Assembly (NCBI RefSeq): GCF_010211755.1
Contig: NZ_PDWR01000014.1
Coordinates: 1-64,000, forward strand
From: Pseudoxanthomonas sangjuensis
GTDB taxonomy: Bacteria; Pseudomonadota; Gammaproteobacteria; Xanthomonadales; Xanthomonadaceae
Direction of reading: 5' to 3'
DNA length: 64,000 bases
Shown: positions 27,269 to 37,724 of the stretch, in pieces
Numbering within the stretch: position 1 is the stretch's first letter
How the letters are laid out: each line of letters begins with the position of its first letter
Position numbers and translations under genes: made by a program
The notes under the pieces: model-generated
Databases searched by the model: none
Told to the model about the DNA's origin: nothing
The model's input: only the letters and a program-made list of their open reading frames with translations

Positions 27269-28500
27269 ACAGAAAAGGCGACAAATCGCTGATCGTCGGG
27301 CTCGACATCGGCACTTCCAAGGTCACCGCGCTGGTCGGCGAGTACTCGCCGGGCAACCCGATCGAGGTGATCGGCATCGGCACGCACGAATCGCGCGGAC
27401 TCAAGCGCGGCGTGGTGGTCGACATCGAATCGACCGTGCAGTCGATCCAGCGCGCGGTCGAGGAGGCCGAGCTGATGGCCGGCTGCGAGATCCGCAGCGT
27501 CTACGCGTCGATCTCCGGCAACCACGTGCAGTGCAAGAATTCGCCCGGCATCGTCCCGATCCGCGACGGCGAGGTGACCTGGAACGACCTCGACCGCGTG
27601 CTCGAGGCGGCGAAGGCGGTGGCCATCCCGGCCGACCAGCGCATCCTGCACGCGATCCCGCGCGAGTACGTGCTCGACGATTCGCAGGAGGGCATCCGCA
27701 ACCCGGTCGGCATGACCGGCGTGCGCCTGGAGGTGCACGCGCACCTGGTGGTCTGCGCGCAGTCGGCCGCGGCCAACATCAGCAAGTGCGTGCAGAAGTG
27801 CGGCCTGCAGATCGACGACCTGATCCTGTCGTCGCTGGCCTCCAGCGTCGCGGTGCTGACCAGCGACGAGCGCGAGCTCGGCGTGGTGCTGGTCGACCTC
27901 GGCGCCGGCACCACCGACATCGCGGTGTTCGTGCAGGGCGCGATCTGCCACACCGCGTCGCTGCCGATCGCCGGCGACCACGTCACCAACGACATCGCGC
28001 ACATGCTGCGCACGCCCACGCCCGAGGCCGAACAGATCAAGGTCCGCTACGCCTGCGCGCTGGCGCAACTGGCCACGGCCGAGGAAAGCATCCAGGTGCC
28101 CAGCGTCGGCGACCGCCCGCCGCGGCGGCTGCCGCGGCATTCGCTGGCGCAGGCGGTACAGGGCCGCTACGAGGAGATCTTCGAGATGGTGCAGGCCGAA
28201 CTGCGCCGCTCCGGCTTCGAGGAGCTGGTCCGCGCCGGCATGGTGCTGACCGGCGGCGCCTCGAAGATGGAGGGCGTGGTCGAACTGGCCGAAGAGATGC
28301 TGCAGATGCCGGTGCGCGTGGGCATCCCGCAGCACGTCACCGGCCTCGGCGAAGTGGTCGGCAACCCGGTGCATGCCACCGGCGTGGGCCTGCTGCTGAT
28401 GGGCAGCCAGATCGAGCACCCGCGGCGGCCGTCGCTGCCGACCGGCAGGGCCGGCAGCTTGTTCAAGAAATTGAAGAACTGGTACCGCGGCGAGTTCTAG
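27265..28500 (+). CDS. ftsA: cell division protein FtsA
   Basis: This actin-like ATPase tethers FtsZ to the membrane. The 411-residue protein starts VGLDIGTSKVTALVGE and has the SHS2 domain, the second phosphate loop VLVDLGAGTTDIAVF and the adenosine loop VLTGGASKMEGV. The C-terminal amphipathic membrane-targeting helix is visible as LFKKLKNWYRGEF. It overlaps ftsQ by ATGA. After ftsA, for the first time in the operon, there is a gap (115 nt) with a strong hairpin before ftsZ. Confidence 0.97.
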   Translation: MNRKGDKSLIVGLDIGTSKVTALVGEYSPGNPIEVIGIGTHESRGLKRGVVVDIESTVQSIQRAVEEAELMAGCEIRSVYASISGNHVQCKNSPGIVPIRDGEVTWNDLDRVLEAAKAVAIPADQRILHAIPREYVLDDSQEGIRNPVGMTGVRLEVHAHLVVCAQSAAANISKCVQKCGLQIDDLILSSLASSVAVLTSDERELGVVLVDLGAGTTDIAVFVQGAICHTASLPIAGDHVTNDIAHMLRTPTPEAEQIKVRYACALAQLATAEESIQVPSVGDRPPRRLPRHSLAQAVQGRYEEIFEMVQAELRRSGFEELVRAGMVLTGGASKMEGVVELAEEMLQMPVRVGIPQHVTGLGEVVGNPVHATGVGLLLMGSQIEHPRRPSLPTGRAGSLFKKLKNWYRGEF

Positions 28501-28518
28501 GCCGCGCGGTTCGGTTTT

Positions 28519-28542
28519 CCCGTCCGCGAAGGCGCGGACGGG
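28519..28542 (+). promoter_or_regulatory. strong hairpin in the ftsA-ftsZ gap
   Basis: CCCGTCCGCG (28519-28528) and CGCGGACGGG (28533-28542) form a perfect 10-bp GC-rich stem with an AAGG loop. It has no trailing T-run, so it is not a classical terminator on either strand. It could be an mRNA processing or attenuation element. A possible -10 (TATAAC, 28592-28597) with TTGCAA 19 nt upstream follows, so ftsZ may have its own promoter here. Confidence 0.5.
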
Positions 28543-28615
28543 CGCAGGCAGGAAGAGGCAGTGCATTTGCAACACCCCGAGCAACACAACCTATAACTAA
28601 ATGAGGACTACGGAC

Positions 28616-29863
28616 ATGGCGCATTTCGAACTGGTTGAAAAAATGGCTCCGAACGCGGTGATCAAGGTCATCGGCGTCGGCGGCGGCGGCGGCAACGCGG
28701 TCGCGCACATGGTCAGCAGCAGCGTGGAGGGCGTGGAGTTCATCACCGCCAATACCGACGCGCAGGCGATCAAGAACTGCGGCGCCAAGCTGCAGCTGCA
28801 GCTCGGCGGCAACGTCACCAAGGGCCTGGGCGCGGGCGCGAACCCGGAAGTCGGCCGCCAGGCCGCGCTCGAGGACCGCGAGCGGATCATCGAGGCGCTG
28901 GACGGCGCCGACATGGTGTTCATCACCGCCGGCATGGGCGGCGGCACCGGCACCGGTGCGGCGCCGGTCGTGGCGCAGCTGGCCAAGGAGATGGGCGTGC
29001 TGACCGTCGCGGTCGTGACCAAGCCGTTCCCGTTCGAGGGCCGCCGGCGCATGCAGGTGGCGCTGAAGGGCATCGAGGAACTGAGCCACCACTGCGACTC
29101 GCTGATCACCATCCCGAACGAGAAGCTGATCACCGTGCTCGGCCGCAACGCGACGATGATCCAGGCCTTCCGCGCCGCCAACGACGTGCTGCTCGGCGCG
29201 GTGCAGGGCATCGCCGACCTGATCGTGCGCCCGGGCCTGATCAACGTCGACTTCGCCGACGTGCGCACCGTGATGAGCGAAATGGGCCTGGCGATGATGG
29301 GCACCGGCCACGCCCGCGGCGACGACCGTGCGCAGGCCGCGGCCGAGGCGGCGATCCAGAACCCGCTGCTCGACGACGTCAACCTGTCCGGCGCCAACGG
29401 CATCCTGGTCAACATCACCGCCGGCCCGGACTTCACCATGGCCGAGTTCGACGAAGTGGGCCGCACCATCGAGGGCTTCGCTTCCGAGGACGCGACCGTG
29501 GTCGTCGGCACCGTGCTCGACCCGGACATGCAGGACGAAGTGCGCGTGACCGTGGTCGCCACCGGCCTGAACCGCGCCGCGGCGCGCCAGCCGGTCACCC
29601 GCGTGGGCGGCGGCGAGCGCGCCGACTTCGGCGGCAGCTTCCGCGAGCCGATGCGCGCGCCGATCAAGCTGGTCCGCGACGCCACCACCGGCCTGGCGGT
29701 GGACGCCTACGCGCCGGCAGCGGCCGACCCGGTGCAGAGCGCGGTCGGCGGCCTCGGCCTGCGTCGCGCCGCCGCGGAACCGGCGACCACGCCGACCGCG
29801 GACCTGCCGCCGATGGGCGACTACCTGGACATCCCGGCTTTCCTGCGCCGCCAGGCGGACTGA
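28616..29863 (+). CDS. ftsZ: cell division protein FtsZ
   Basis: This tubulin-like GTPase forms the Z-ring. The 415-residue protein begins [28 protein letters not shown] in two parts typical of FtsZ. It contains the GTP signature [24 protein letters not shown], the T7-loop region [15 protein letters not shown] and the C-terminal peptide [12 protein letters not shown] that binds FtsA and ZipA. The ATG at 28616 has a good GAGGA site 8 nt upstream. The in-frame ATG at 28601 overlaps that site and is rejected. Confidence 0.97.
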   Translation: MAHFELVEKMAPNAVIKVIGVGGGGGNAVAHMVSSSVEGVEFITANTDAQAIKNCGAKLQLQLGGNVTKGLGAGANPEVGRQAALEDRERIIEALDGADMVFITAGMGGGTGTGAAPVVAQLAKEMGVLTVAVVTKPFPFEGRRRMQVALKGIEELSHHCDSLITIPNEKLITVLGRNATMIQAFRAANDVLLGAVQGIADLIVRPGLINVDFADVRTVMSEMGLAMMGTGHARGDDRAQAAAEAAIQNPLLDDVNLSGANGILVNITAGPDFTMAEFDEVGRTIEGFASEDATVVVGTVLDPDMQDEVRVTVVATGLNRAAARQPVTRVGGGERADFGGSFREPMRAPIKLVRDATTGLAVDAYAPAAADPVQSAVGGLGLRRAAAEPATTPTADLPPMGDYLDIPAFLRRQAD

Positions 29864-29883
29864 GGCGGGCGCAAGTGTGGCAA

Positions 29884-29909
29884 CCCTCTTCCCGCCCGCG
29901 GGAAGAGGG
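29884..29909. terminator. hairpin after ftsZ (no T-run)
   Basis: CCCTCTTCCCG (29884-29894) pairs perfectly with CGGGAAGAGGG (29899-29909) around CCCG. It is the first of two strong hairpins downstream of ftsZ. The lack of a U-tract suggests RNA 3'-end protection or a dispersed 'CCCTCTCCCGC'-type palindrome, similar to those at 59085-59174. Confidence 0.5.
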
Positions 29910-29932
29910 AGGAAGATCCATGTCCCGACTTG

Positions 29933-29962
29933 CTGCCGGGCCGATACGGCCCGGCAGGTTTT
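29933..29962 (+). terminator. rho-independent terminator of the dcw operon
   Basis: CTGCCGGGCCG (29933-29943) pairs with CGGCCCGGCAG (29947-29957) as an 11-bp perfect stem with an ATA loop, directly followed by G and TTTT. It closes the operon about 70 nt after the ftsZ stop and separates it from lpxC. Confidence 0.8.
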
Positions 29963-30046
29963 CGCGACTTCCCGCCATGGCGGCCCCCGACCTGAACGGC
30001 CACGCTGGCGGCCTCGTTTCACTGCTGGAACGATGTGATTATTCCG

Positions 30047-30075
30047 TTAAGATTCATCGTTCTGCGTGCTATTCT
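30047..30075 (+). promoter_or_regulatory. candidate lpxC promoter
   Basis: TTAAGA (30047-30052), a 17-nt spacer and TATTCT (30070-30075) preceded by TGC (an extended -10) lie in a locally AT-rich stretch, 40 nt before the lpxC ATG. The match is partial, but it is the only promoter-like sequence between the ftsZ terminator and lpxC. Confidence 0.45.
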
Positions 30076-30114
30076 CGCGCCCGAATCCGAGCTTCCAGGC
30101 CCCTCCCTCCACCG

Positions 30115-31029
30115 ATGTCCCAGCAGCGCACCCTGAAGAACGTGATCCGCGCCACCGGCGTGGGATTGCACAGCGGCGAAAAGGTCTTCATGACCTTGCG
30201 CCCGGCGCCTGTGAACACCGGTATCGTTTTCCGCCGCATCGACCTCGATCCGGTGGTCGAGTTGCGCGCCGACGGCACCCTGGTCACCGAAACCACGTTG
30301 TGCACCGGCCTCAGCCGCGACGGGGTCAAGGTGCTCACCGTCGAACACCTGATGTCGGCGCTGGCCGGCCTCGGCGTCGACAACGTCTACGTCGAACTGT
30401 CGTCGGCCGAGCTGCCGATCATGGACGGTTCCGCCGCGCCGTTCGTGTTCCTGCTGCAGTCCGCCGGCGTCGTCGAACAGGGCGCGCCGAAGCGCTTCAT
30501 CCGCGTCACCAGGCCGGTCGAGGTGCGCGACGGCGACAAGATCGCGCGCTTCGAGCCGCACGACGGCTTCCGCCTCGGCTTCACCGTGCAGTTCGACCAC
30601 CCGGCGATCCCGGCGGCGCAGTCGCGCGCCGAAGTCGAGTTCTCGACCGCGGCCTACATCAAGGAAGTCTCGCGCGCGCGCACCTTCGGCTTCATGCGCG
30701 ACCTCGAATACATGCGCGAGCGCAACCTCGGCCTCGGCGGCTCGATGGACAACGCGATCGTGCTCGACGAGTTCCGCGTGCTCAACGACGACGGCCTGCG
30801 CTACGCCGACGAATTCGTGCGCCACAAGATCCTCGACGCGATCGGCGACCTGTACCTGGCTGGGCATCCCATCCTGGGCGCCTACGAGGGCTACAAGTCC
30901 GGCCACGCGCTCAACAACAAGCTGGTGCGCGCCCTGCTGGCCGAGACCTCGGCCTGGGAAGAGGTCAGCTTCGACGATGCCTCCGGCGCCACGCCGGTCG
31001 CCTACGGCACCCCCGCGCTGGCGGGCTGA
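30115..31029 (+). CDS. lpxC: UDP-3-O-acyl-N-acetylglucosamine deacetylase
   Basis: LpxC performs the committed zinc-dependent step of lipid A synthesis. The 304-residue protein shows [21 protein letters not shown], the zinc histidine region [50 protein letters not shown] and the second metal/catalytic block [15 protein letters not shown] with [13 protein letters not shown]. The ATG at 30115 gives the standard N-terminus. Position downstream of ftsZ is the usual one in gammaproteobacteria. Confidence 0.97.
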   Translation: MSQQRTLKNVIRATGVGLHSGEKVFMTLRPAPVNTGIVFRRIDLDPVVELRADGTLVTETTLCTGLSRDGVKVLTVEHLMSALAGLGVDNVYVELSSAELPIMDGSAAPFVFLLQSAGVVEQGAPKRFIRVTRPVEVRDGDKIARFEPHDGFRLGFTVQFDHPAIPAAQSRAEVEFSTAAYIKEVSRARTFGFMRDLEYMRERNLGLGGSMDNAIVLDEFRVLNDDGLRYADEFVRHKILDAIGDLYLAGHPILGAYEGYKSGHALNNKLVRALLAETSAWEEVSFDDASGATPVAYGTPALAG

Positions 31030-31242
31030 GTCCGCCCCATCCGGCGGCCCGGCCCTCGTTCGTGACGGGTTTGGCGCTTGGGGTGCGATCCGCGAACCCT
31101 CCCCCGGTCGACCGGTTTGGCACTTGTCCGAACTGTGAATCCGGCAGCCGGCCAGTCAGCTTCCTTAACTTAAAACTAACGAATACCTAACGATTGCCGC
31201 CGGTTTCGCCGGTAACATCGCGGCGGTCCCGGCAACCGCTTT

Positions 31243-31710
31243 TCACCTGCGGCGGCCGGAAGACCGTGGAGTGGTATTCGGTCCCGCGGAGTCGGGATCG
31301 TCCAGGGAAGCCAGGGCGGCCTGCAGCGCCTCGCGCGAGGCGGCCGACATGGGCAATACGTTGCGCACCGACGCCGCGCCCGGGGTTGCCGGCACGGTGC
31401 CGATCTTGGCGGTCGCTTCGGTGACGGCCAACCCGATGGATTGGGCAAGGTTGACGAGTACGGGGGCGACGAGGCGCAGTTTGGCCCGCCATACCGGGGA
31501 ATCGACCAGAAAAACGAGTCTGCCGTTCGCGACGTTGGCCAGCCGGCAATGGTTGGCCAATTCGGGCGGCAGGCAGGGGCGAAGTTGCTGTTCCAGCGCG
31601 TCCAGCCACAGGGCACGGCGCACCGGATCGGAAGTAGCCCCCGACAGCGCGGCCTGCAGGGCCGGGGTTGGGGTCGACGAACGATGCGGATGGGACTTCG
31701 AATCTGACAT
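31243..31710 (-). CDS. dciA: DciA-like DUF721 protein
   Basis: This 155-residue protein of the DUF721 family is known as DciA, the ancestral DnaB helicase loader or operator in bacteria without DnaC. The recognisable part is RLVFLVDSPVWRAKLRLVAPVLVNLAQ in the middle, which forms the KH-like core. The N-terminus is polar, and the C-terminus is basic and disordered. It is encoded opposite to lpxC and the peptidase gene, and its start codon lies only 7 bp from the M23 peptidase start. Its promoter must therefore lie inside the peptidase gene or between the two start codons. Confidence 0.85.
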   Translation of the reverse strand: MSDSKSHPHRSSTPTPALQAALSGATSDPVRRALWLDALEQQLRPCLPPELANHCRLANVANGRLVFLVDSPVWRAKLRLVAPVLVNLAQSIGLAVTEATAKIGTVPATPGAASVRNVLPMSAASREALQAALASLDDPDSAGPNTTPRSSGRRR

Positions 31711-31717
31711 CGGACCT

Positions 31718-32671
31718 ATGACCTTTCAAACCATCGTAAACAATTCCCGGACCCGCTTGGCGCATTGCAAGGCCGAACTTTCCTACCGGGTCCGCTACGC
31801 CCTGCATTACCGTCCGTTCGCCAGCATCGCCGTGCTGCTGGCCGTCGGCGTGGTCGCCGGCGTCGGCACGCGCAGTGCGCTGGGCATGGGCCAGGTCTGG
31901 CTGCTGCAGGCCAAGGCCGCCAAGCAGCAGGCCGAGCTGGAACGCGTGCGCGAAGGCGCGCAGCAGGAAATCAACGCGCTGGCCGCGCGCCTGGGCGAGC
32001 TGCAGGCGCAGGCCAACCGCCTCAATGCGCTGGGCGAGCGCCTGACCCGCATGGGCCAGCTGGAGGACGGCGAATTCGACTTCGAGGAGCCGGTCGGCAT
32101 CGGCGGCGGCGACAGCGACGAAGTCCACGACATGTCGCCGACCGAACTGAACCGCCAGCTCGCCCAGCTCGAGCAGGGCTACGCAACGTCGGACAAGCAG
32201 CTGTCGGTGCTCGAGGCGCTGCTGTTCAACCGCCAGCTGGACCGCAACGCGGTGCCGTCGGGCGCGCCGGTCAACAGCTACGTCACCTCGGGCTTCGGCG
32301 GCCGCGCCGATCCGTTCGGCCGCGGCGGCCAGTTCCACAAGGGCATCGATTTCAAGGCCTCGGTCGGCGACCCGGTGCGCGCGGTGGCCGACGGCGTGGT
32401 CAGCTTCGCCGGGGTCAAGGGCGGCTACGGCAACGCGGTCGAAGTCGACCACGGCAACGGTTACGTGACCCGCTACGCGCACAACTCGCGGCTGAGCGTG
32501 AAGGTCGGCGACCTGGTCCACGTCGGCGACGAAGTGGCCAAGGCCGGCTCCACCGGCCGCTCCACCGGCGCGCACGTGCACTTCGAGGTCTGGGAGAACG
32601 GCCGCGTGGTCAACCCGCGCAAGTTCCTCGGCAACGGCCCGACCCCGGTCGGCGTGGTGAAGCGGGGTTGA
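31718..32671 (+). CDS. M23 family metallopeptidase, membrane-anchored
   Basis: This is a probable periplasmic peptidoglycan endopeptidase, or a degenerate regulator of one. The 317 residues hold a short cytoplasmic N-terminus, one membrane helix (SIAVLLAVGVVAGVGT), a coiled coil of about 50 residues (QAELERVREGAQQEINALAA and on) and a C-terminal LytM/M23 domain. The zinc ligands are intact: HKGIDF (HxxxD) and GAHVHFEV (HxH). It ends in TGATG at the start of a small leader frame ahead of secA. Confidence 0.92.
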   Translation: MTFQTIVNNSRTRLAHCKAELSYRVRYALHYRPFASIAVLLAVGVVAGVGTRSALGMGQVWLLQAKAAKQQAELERVREGAQQEINALAARLGELQAQANRLNALGERLTRMGQLEDGEFDFEEPVGIGGGDSDEVHDMSPTELNRQLAQLEQGYATSDKQLSVLEALLFNRQLDRNAVPSGAPVNSYVTSGFGGRADPFGRGGQFHKGIDFKASVGDPVRAVADGVVSFAGVKGGYGNAVEVDHGNGYVTRYAHNSRLSVKVGDLVHVGDEVAKAGSTGRSTGAHVHFEVWENGRVVNPRKFLGNGPTPVGVVKRG

Positions 32672-32811
32672 TGCGCAACGGACGGGTTGATTCCCGGCCC
32701 GTCGTCCCAAGCTACAATAAGCAGTTGCCAGACAGGGCGCCTCGCGCCCTGTTCTGTTTTGGGGGCGGGTTCATGGCCCGCCCGCCGCTCCTTTCCAACC
32801 GGTTCCCGTAA
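32671..32811 (+). CDS. possible secA leader peptide (46 codons)
   Basis: This open frame begins at an ATG overlapping the M23 peptidase stop (TGATG) and ends in TAA immediately followed by the secA ATG (TAAATG). It encodes 46 mostly polar residues containing PDRAPRALFCFGGG and, after a second in-frame ATG at 32773, a 12-residue tail MARPPLLSNRFP. secA has no visible ribosome site, so re-initiation from this frame is plausible. The frame crosses a hairpin with a T-rich tail, so it could also be an accidental reading of a structured leader. There is no signal or membrane segment. Confidence 0.35.
   Translation: MRNGRVDSRPVVPSYNKQLPDRAPRALFCFGGGFMARPPLLSNRFP
32713..32783 (+). promoter_or_regulatory. 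secA leader: -10 element and two hairpins
   Basis: TACAAT (32713-32718) is a good -10 with only a weak -35 (GATTCC, 18 nt upstream). It is followed by ACAGGGCGC/GCGCCCTGT (32732-32740 and 32744-32752; 9-bp stem, CTC loop, then TCTGTTTT), an intrinsic terminator or attenuator. GGGCGGG/CCCGCCC (32763-32769 and 32777-32783) comes next, with an ATG in its loop. secA starts 28 nt further on. Confidence 0.5.
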
Positions 32812-35541
<2,730 letters not shown>

Positions 35542-35636
35542 GAATGGCCTGCCTGCGCGGCATTGCCGTGCGGGCCATTCCATTCGAACGCCCGGCGCGC
35601 TGCGCCGGACCGGGCAAGCACAGACCCGATATGACC

Positions 35637-35669
35637 CGACATCGCCCCCGCCAGCCGGGGGCGATGTCG
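35637..35669. terminator. very stable hairpin downstream of secA
   Basis: CGACATCGCCCCCG (35637-35650) and CGGGGGCGATGTCG (35656-35669) form a perfect 14-bp stem with a CCAGC loop, followed by TTCC. A second inverted repeat, GAATGGCC/GGCCATTC (35542-35549 and 35573-35580), begins at the secA stop. Together they probably end the secA transcript, though neither has a long T-run. Confidence 0.6.
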
Positions 35670-35778
35670 TTCCAGCCCCTTGGAATCGTGGCGCGCTCCA
35701 GCGTGGCGGCGCAGGAACCGGGTGCGCGTCACACTCGCACGATTGCACCCGTAACCGACTTCCCGGCAAGCTAGCCGC

Positions 35779-36729
35779 ATGGACCAACCGATCCGCTCGA
35801 TCCATGTCGTCGCCGGCGTCATCACCGATGCGCGCGGGCGGGTATTGCTGGCGCGGCGCAGCGGCGGGCGCGACATGGCCGGGTTGTGGGAATTCCCCGG
35901 CGGCAAGCGCGAGGCGGGGGAGACGTCCGAGGCGGCGCTGGTGCGCGAACTGCGGGAAGAACTCGGCATCGAGGCCGAGGTCGGCGAAGCGCTGATCGAG
36001 GTGCCGCAGCTGTACCCGGACAAGCGCCTGCGCCTGGAAGTGCGGCGCATCACCGGCTGGAAGGGCGCGCCGCGCGGCCACGAGGGCCAGGCGCTGGCCT
36101 GGGTCGCGCCGGACCGGCTGACTTCGTACGCAATGCCGCCGGCGGACCGTCCGGTGGTGGGCGTGCTGCTGCACCCGGACCGCTACCTGGTGACGCCGGA
36201 ACCCGCCGCGGACGACGAGGCCTGGCTGTCCGCGCTGGAGCGGGCGCTTGGCGCCGGTGCCGCGCGCGTGCAGTTGCGCATGCGCCAGGCGGCGCCGGCG
36301 CGCATGCGCAGCCTGGCCGAACGCGCGATCGCGCTGTGCCGCCGGGCCGGCGCCGACGTGCTGCTCAATGGCGATGCGCAGCTGGCGCGCGAGTTGGGCA
36401 TCGGCGTGCACCTGCGCGCGACGCAGCTGCGCGAGGCGATCGGGCGGCCGCTGCCGAAGGAATTGCCGGTCGCCGCGTCCTGCCACGACGCCGGCGAGCT
36501 GAAGGCCGCGCAGCGCATCGGCTGCGATTTCGCCGTGCTCGGCCCGGTGCGCGAAACCGCGACGCACCCGGGCGCCGACGCACTGGGCTGGGAATCCTTC
36601 GCCGCGCTGCGCGAAGCGGTGTCGTTGCCGATCTACGCCATCGGCGGCCTTTCGCCGGCCGATATCACCGCGGCGCGCGGGCAGGGCGCGCAGGGCATCG
36701 CCGCGATCCGGTCGCTGTGGCCGGCGTGA
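35779..36729 (+). CDS. Nudix hydrolase - thiamine phosphate synthase-like fusion
   Basis: The first about 130 residues are a MutT-type Nudix domain, with VVAGVITDARGRVLLARR and the Nudix box GGKREAGETSEAALVRELREELGI seen as its conserved G, E and REL..E.G residues. The rest is a TIM-barrel like ThiE/TenI, with GVHLRATQLRE, ASCHDAGELKAA, DFAVLGPVRETATHPG and YAIGGLSPADI. Such fusions are known in gammaproteobacteria as 'Nudix family hydrolase'. They probably clean 8-oxo-dGTP, while the ThiE-like part lacks proof of activity. The total is 316 residues. Confidence 0.9.
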   Translation: MDQPIRSIHVVAGVITDARGRVLLARRSGGRDMAGLWEFPGGKREAGETSEAALVRELREELGIEAEVGEALIEVPQLYPDKRLRLEVRRITGWKGAPRGHEGQALAWVAPDRLTSYAMPPADRPVVGVLLHPDRYLVTPEPAADDEAWLSALERALGAGAARVQLRMRQAAPARMRSLAERAIALCRRAGADVLLNGDAQLARELGIGVHLRATQLREAIGRPLPKELPVAASCHDAGELKAAQRIGCDFAVLGPVRETATHPGADALGWESFAALREAVSLPIYAIGGLSPADITAARGQGAQGIAAIRSLWPA

Positions 36730-36743
36730 TGGCTCTTTCCTTT

Positions 36744-36865
36744 GTAGGAGCGGCGCAAGCCGCGACCGCGGAACCGTCCAGGTCTGCGGAATTGTTCGCG
36801 GGGAGCTGGTACATGGCGGTCGCGGCTTGACCAGACATTCGTCTGTTGAAAACCGCCGCTCCTAC
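36744..36865. repeat. variant GTAG REP pair
   Basis: The left arm GTAGGAGCGGCGCAAGCCGC starts at 36744. The right arm ends GCCGCTCCTAC at 36865, but its hairpin has been replaced by GGCTTGACCAGACATTCGTC-type sequence containing a small CAGAC/GTCTG stem. The spacing between arms fits the other pairs in this window once the extra 20 or so bases are removed. It lies between the Nudix-ThiE gene and coaE. Confidence 0.75.
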
Positions 36866-36938
36866 AGGGGGATGACGCGACCGGAACCGCCCGGGCCTGC
36901 GGAACCGTCCGCGAAGCGCTCGGTGATGGCGATCACGC

Positions 36939-37562
36939 TCACGTCGCTCCTGCACCGGCGGCGGCCAGCGCGCGGTAGCGCGCGTCCATCTCGTCCGCGG
37001 CGGCTTCGAGGTCGGCCAGGCTGCCGTCGTTGACCACCACGTCGTCGGCGATCGCCAGCCGCTGCGCGCGCGTGGCCTGCGCGGCGATCATGCTGTCCGC
37101 CAGCGCCGCGTCGATGCCGTCGCGCTGCATCAGCCGTTGCCGTTGCGTCCCGGCCGGCGCGTCGACCACCAGGATGCGGTCCAGCCACGGATAGTTCGTG
37201 CGCCCGCCTTCGGCCAGCAGCGGGATCGCGGCGATGGCGTAGGGGCTGGCGGCGGTCGCGCAGAGTTCGTGCAGGCGCATGCGCACGACCGGGTGCAGGA
37301 TCGATTCGAGCGCGCGCTTGTCGTCCGGGCTGGCGAAGATGCGCCGGCGCAGCGCGGCGCGGTCCAGGCGGCCGTCTGCGCCGAGGATGCCGCTGCCGAA
37401 GCGATCGACCACCGCGGCCAGCGCCGGCTGGCCGGGTTCGACGATTTCGCGCGCCACCACGTCGGCATCGGCAATGGCGATGCCGCGCGCGGCGAAGGCC
37501 TGCGCCAGCGCGCTCTTGCCCGAGGCGATGCCGCCGGTCAGTCCGATCAGGTAGTCGCTCAT
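36939..37562 (-). CDS. coaE: dephospho-CoA kinase
   Basis: CoaE phosphorylates the 3'-hydroxyl of dephospho-CoA, the last step of coenzyme A synthesis. The 207-residue P-loop kinase shows IGLTGGIASGKSALAQAFA, IADADVVAREI, ILHPVVRMRL, IPLLAEGG, LVVDAPAGTQRQRL and a lid region rich in Arg. The ATG at 37562 is close to the conserved start. The order pilC-pilD-coaE is conserved among gammaproteobacteria, although a REP pair separates coaE from pilD here. Confidence 0.96.
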   Translation of the reverse strand: MSDYLIGLTGGIASGKSALAQAFAARGIAIADADVVAREIVEPGQPALAAVVDRFGSGILGADGRLDRAALRRRIFASPDDKRALESILHPVVRMRLHELCATAASPYAIAAIPLLAEGGRTNYPWLDRILVVDAPAGTQRQRLMQRDGIDAALADSMIAAQATRAQRLAIADDVVVNDGSLADLEAAADEMDARYRALAAAGAGAT

Positions 37563-37615
37563 GTAGAGATGATGCCCCGTCCCCTGTTTGCAGGGAAAGG
37601 CCGGGATGGGGGGGT

Positions 37616-37712
37616 GTAGGAGCGGCGTAAGCCGCGACCGCCATGCCCGAGCGCTCTGCGGACGGTTCCATCAGCCCGGACGGTTCCCGGTCGCGGCTTA
37701 CGCCGCTCCTAC
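37616..37712. repeat. GTAG REP inverted pair
   Basis: GTAGGAGCGGCGTAAGCCGCGACCG begins at 37616, and its inverted complement ends GCCGCTCCTAC at 37712. Each arm carries a GCGGC-GTAA-GCCGC hairpin next to a GTAG/CTAC head, the hallmark of GTAG (SMAG-like) REPs. It lies between the pilD stop and coaE start. Confidence 0.9.
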
Positions 37713-37724
37713 AAAGGCAAAAGC

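Noticed and set aside
31104-31115. CCGGTCGACCGG followed by TTT after lpxC as a terminator.
   Set aside because: The palindrome has no loop and cannot form a proper stem-loop. The following T-run is only three bases.
32671-32752. Calling the RAPR segment a definite SecM-type arrest motif.
   Set aside because: The residues are encoded by the hairpin palindrome itself, known arrest peptides also need a membrane or signal segment, and no conservation data are available.
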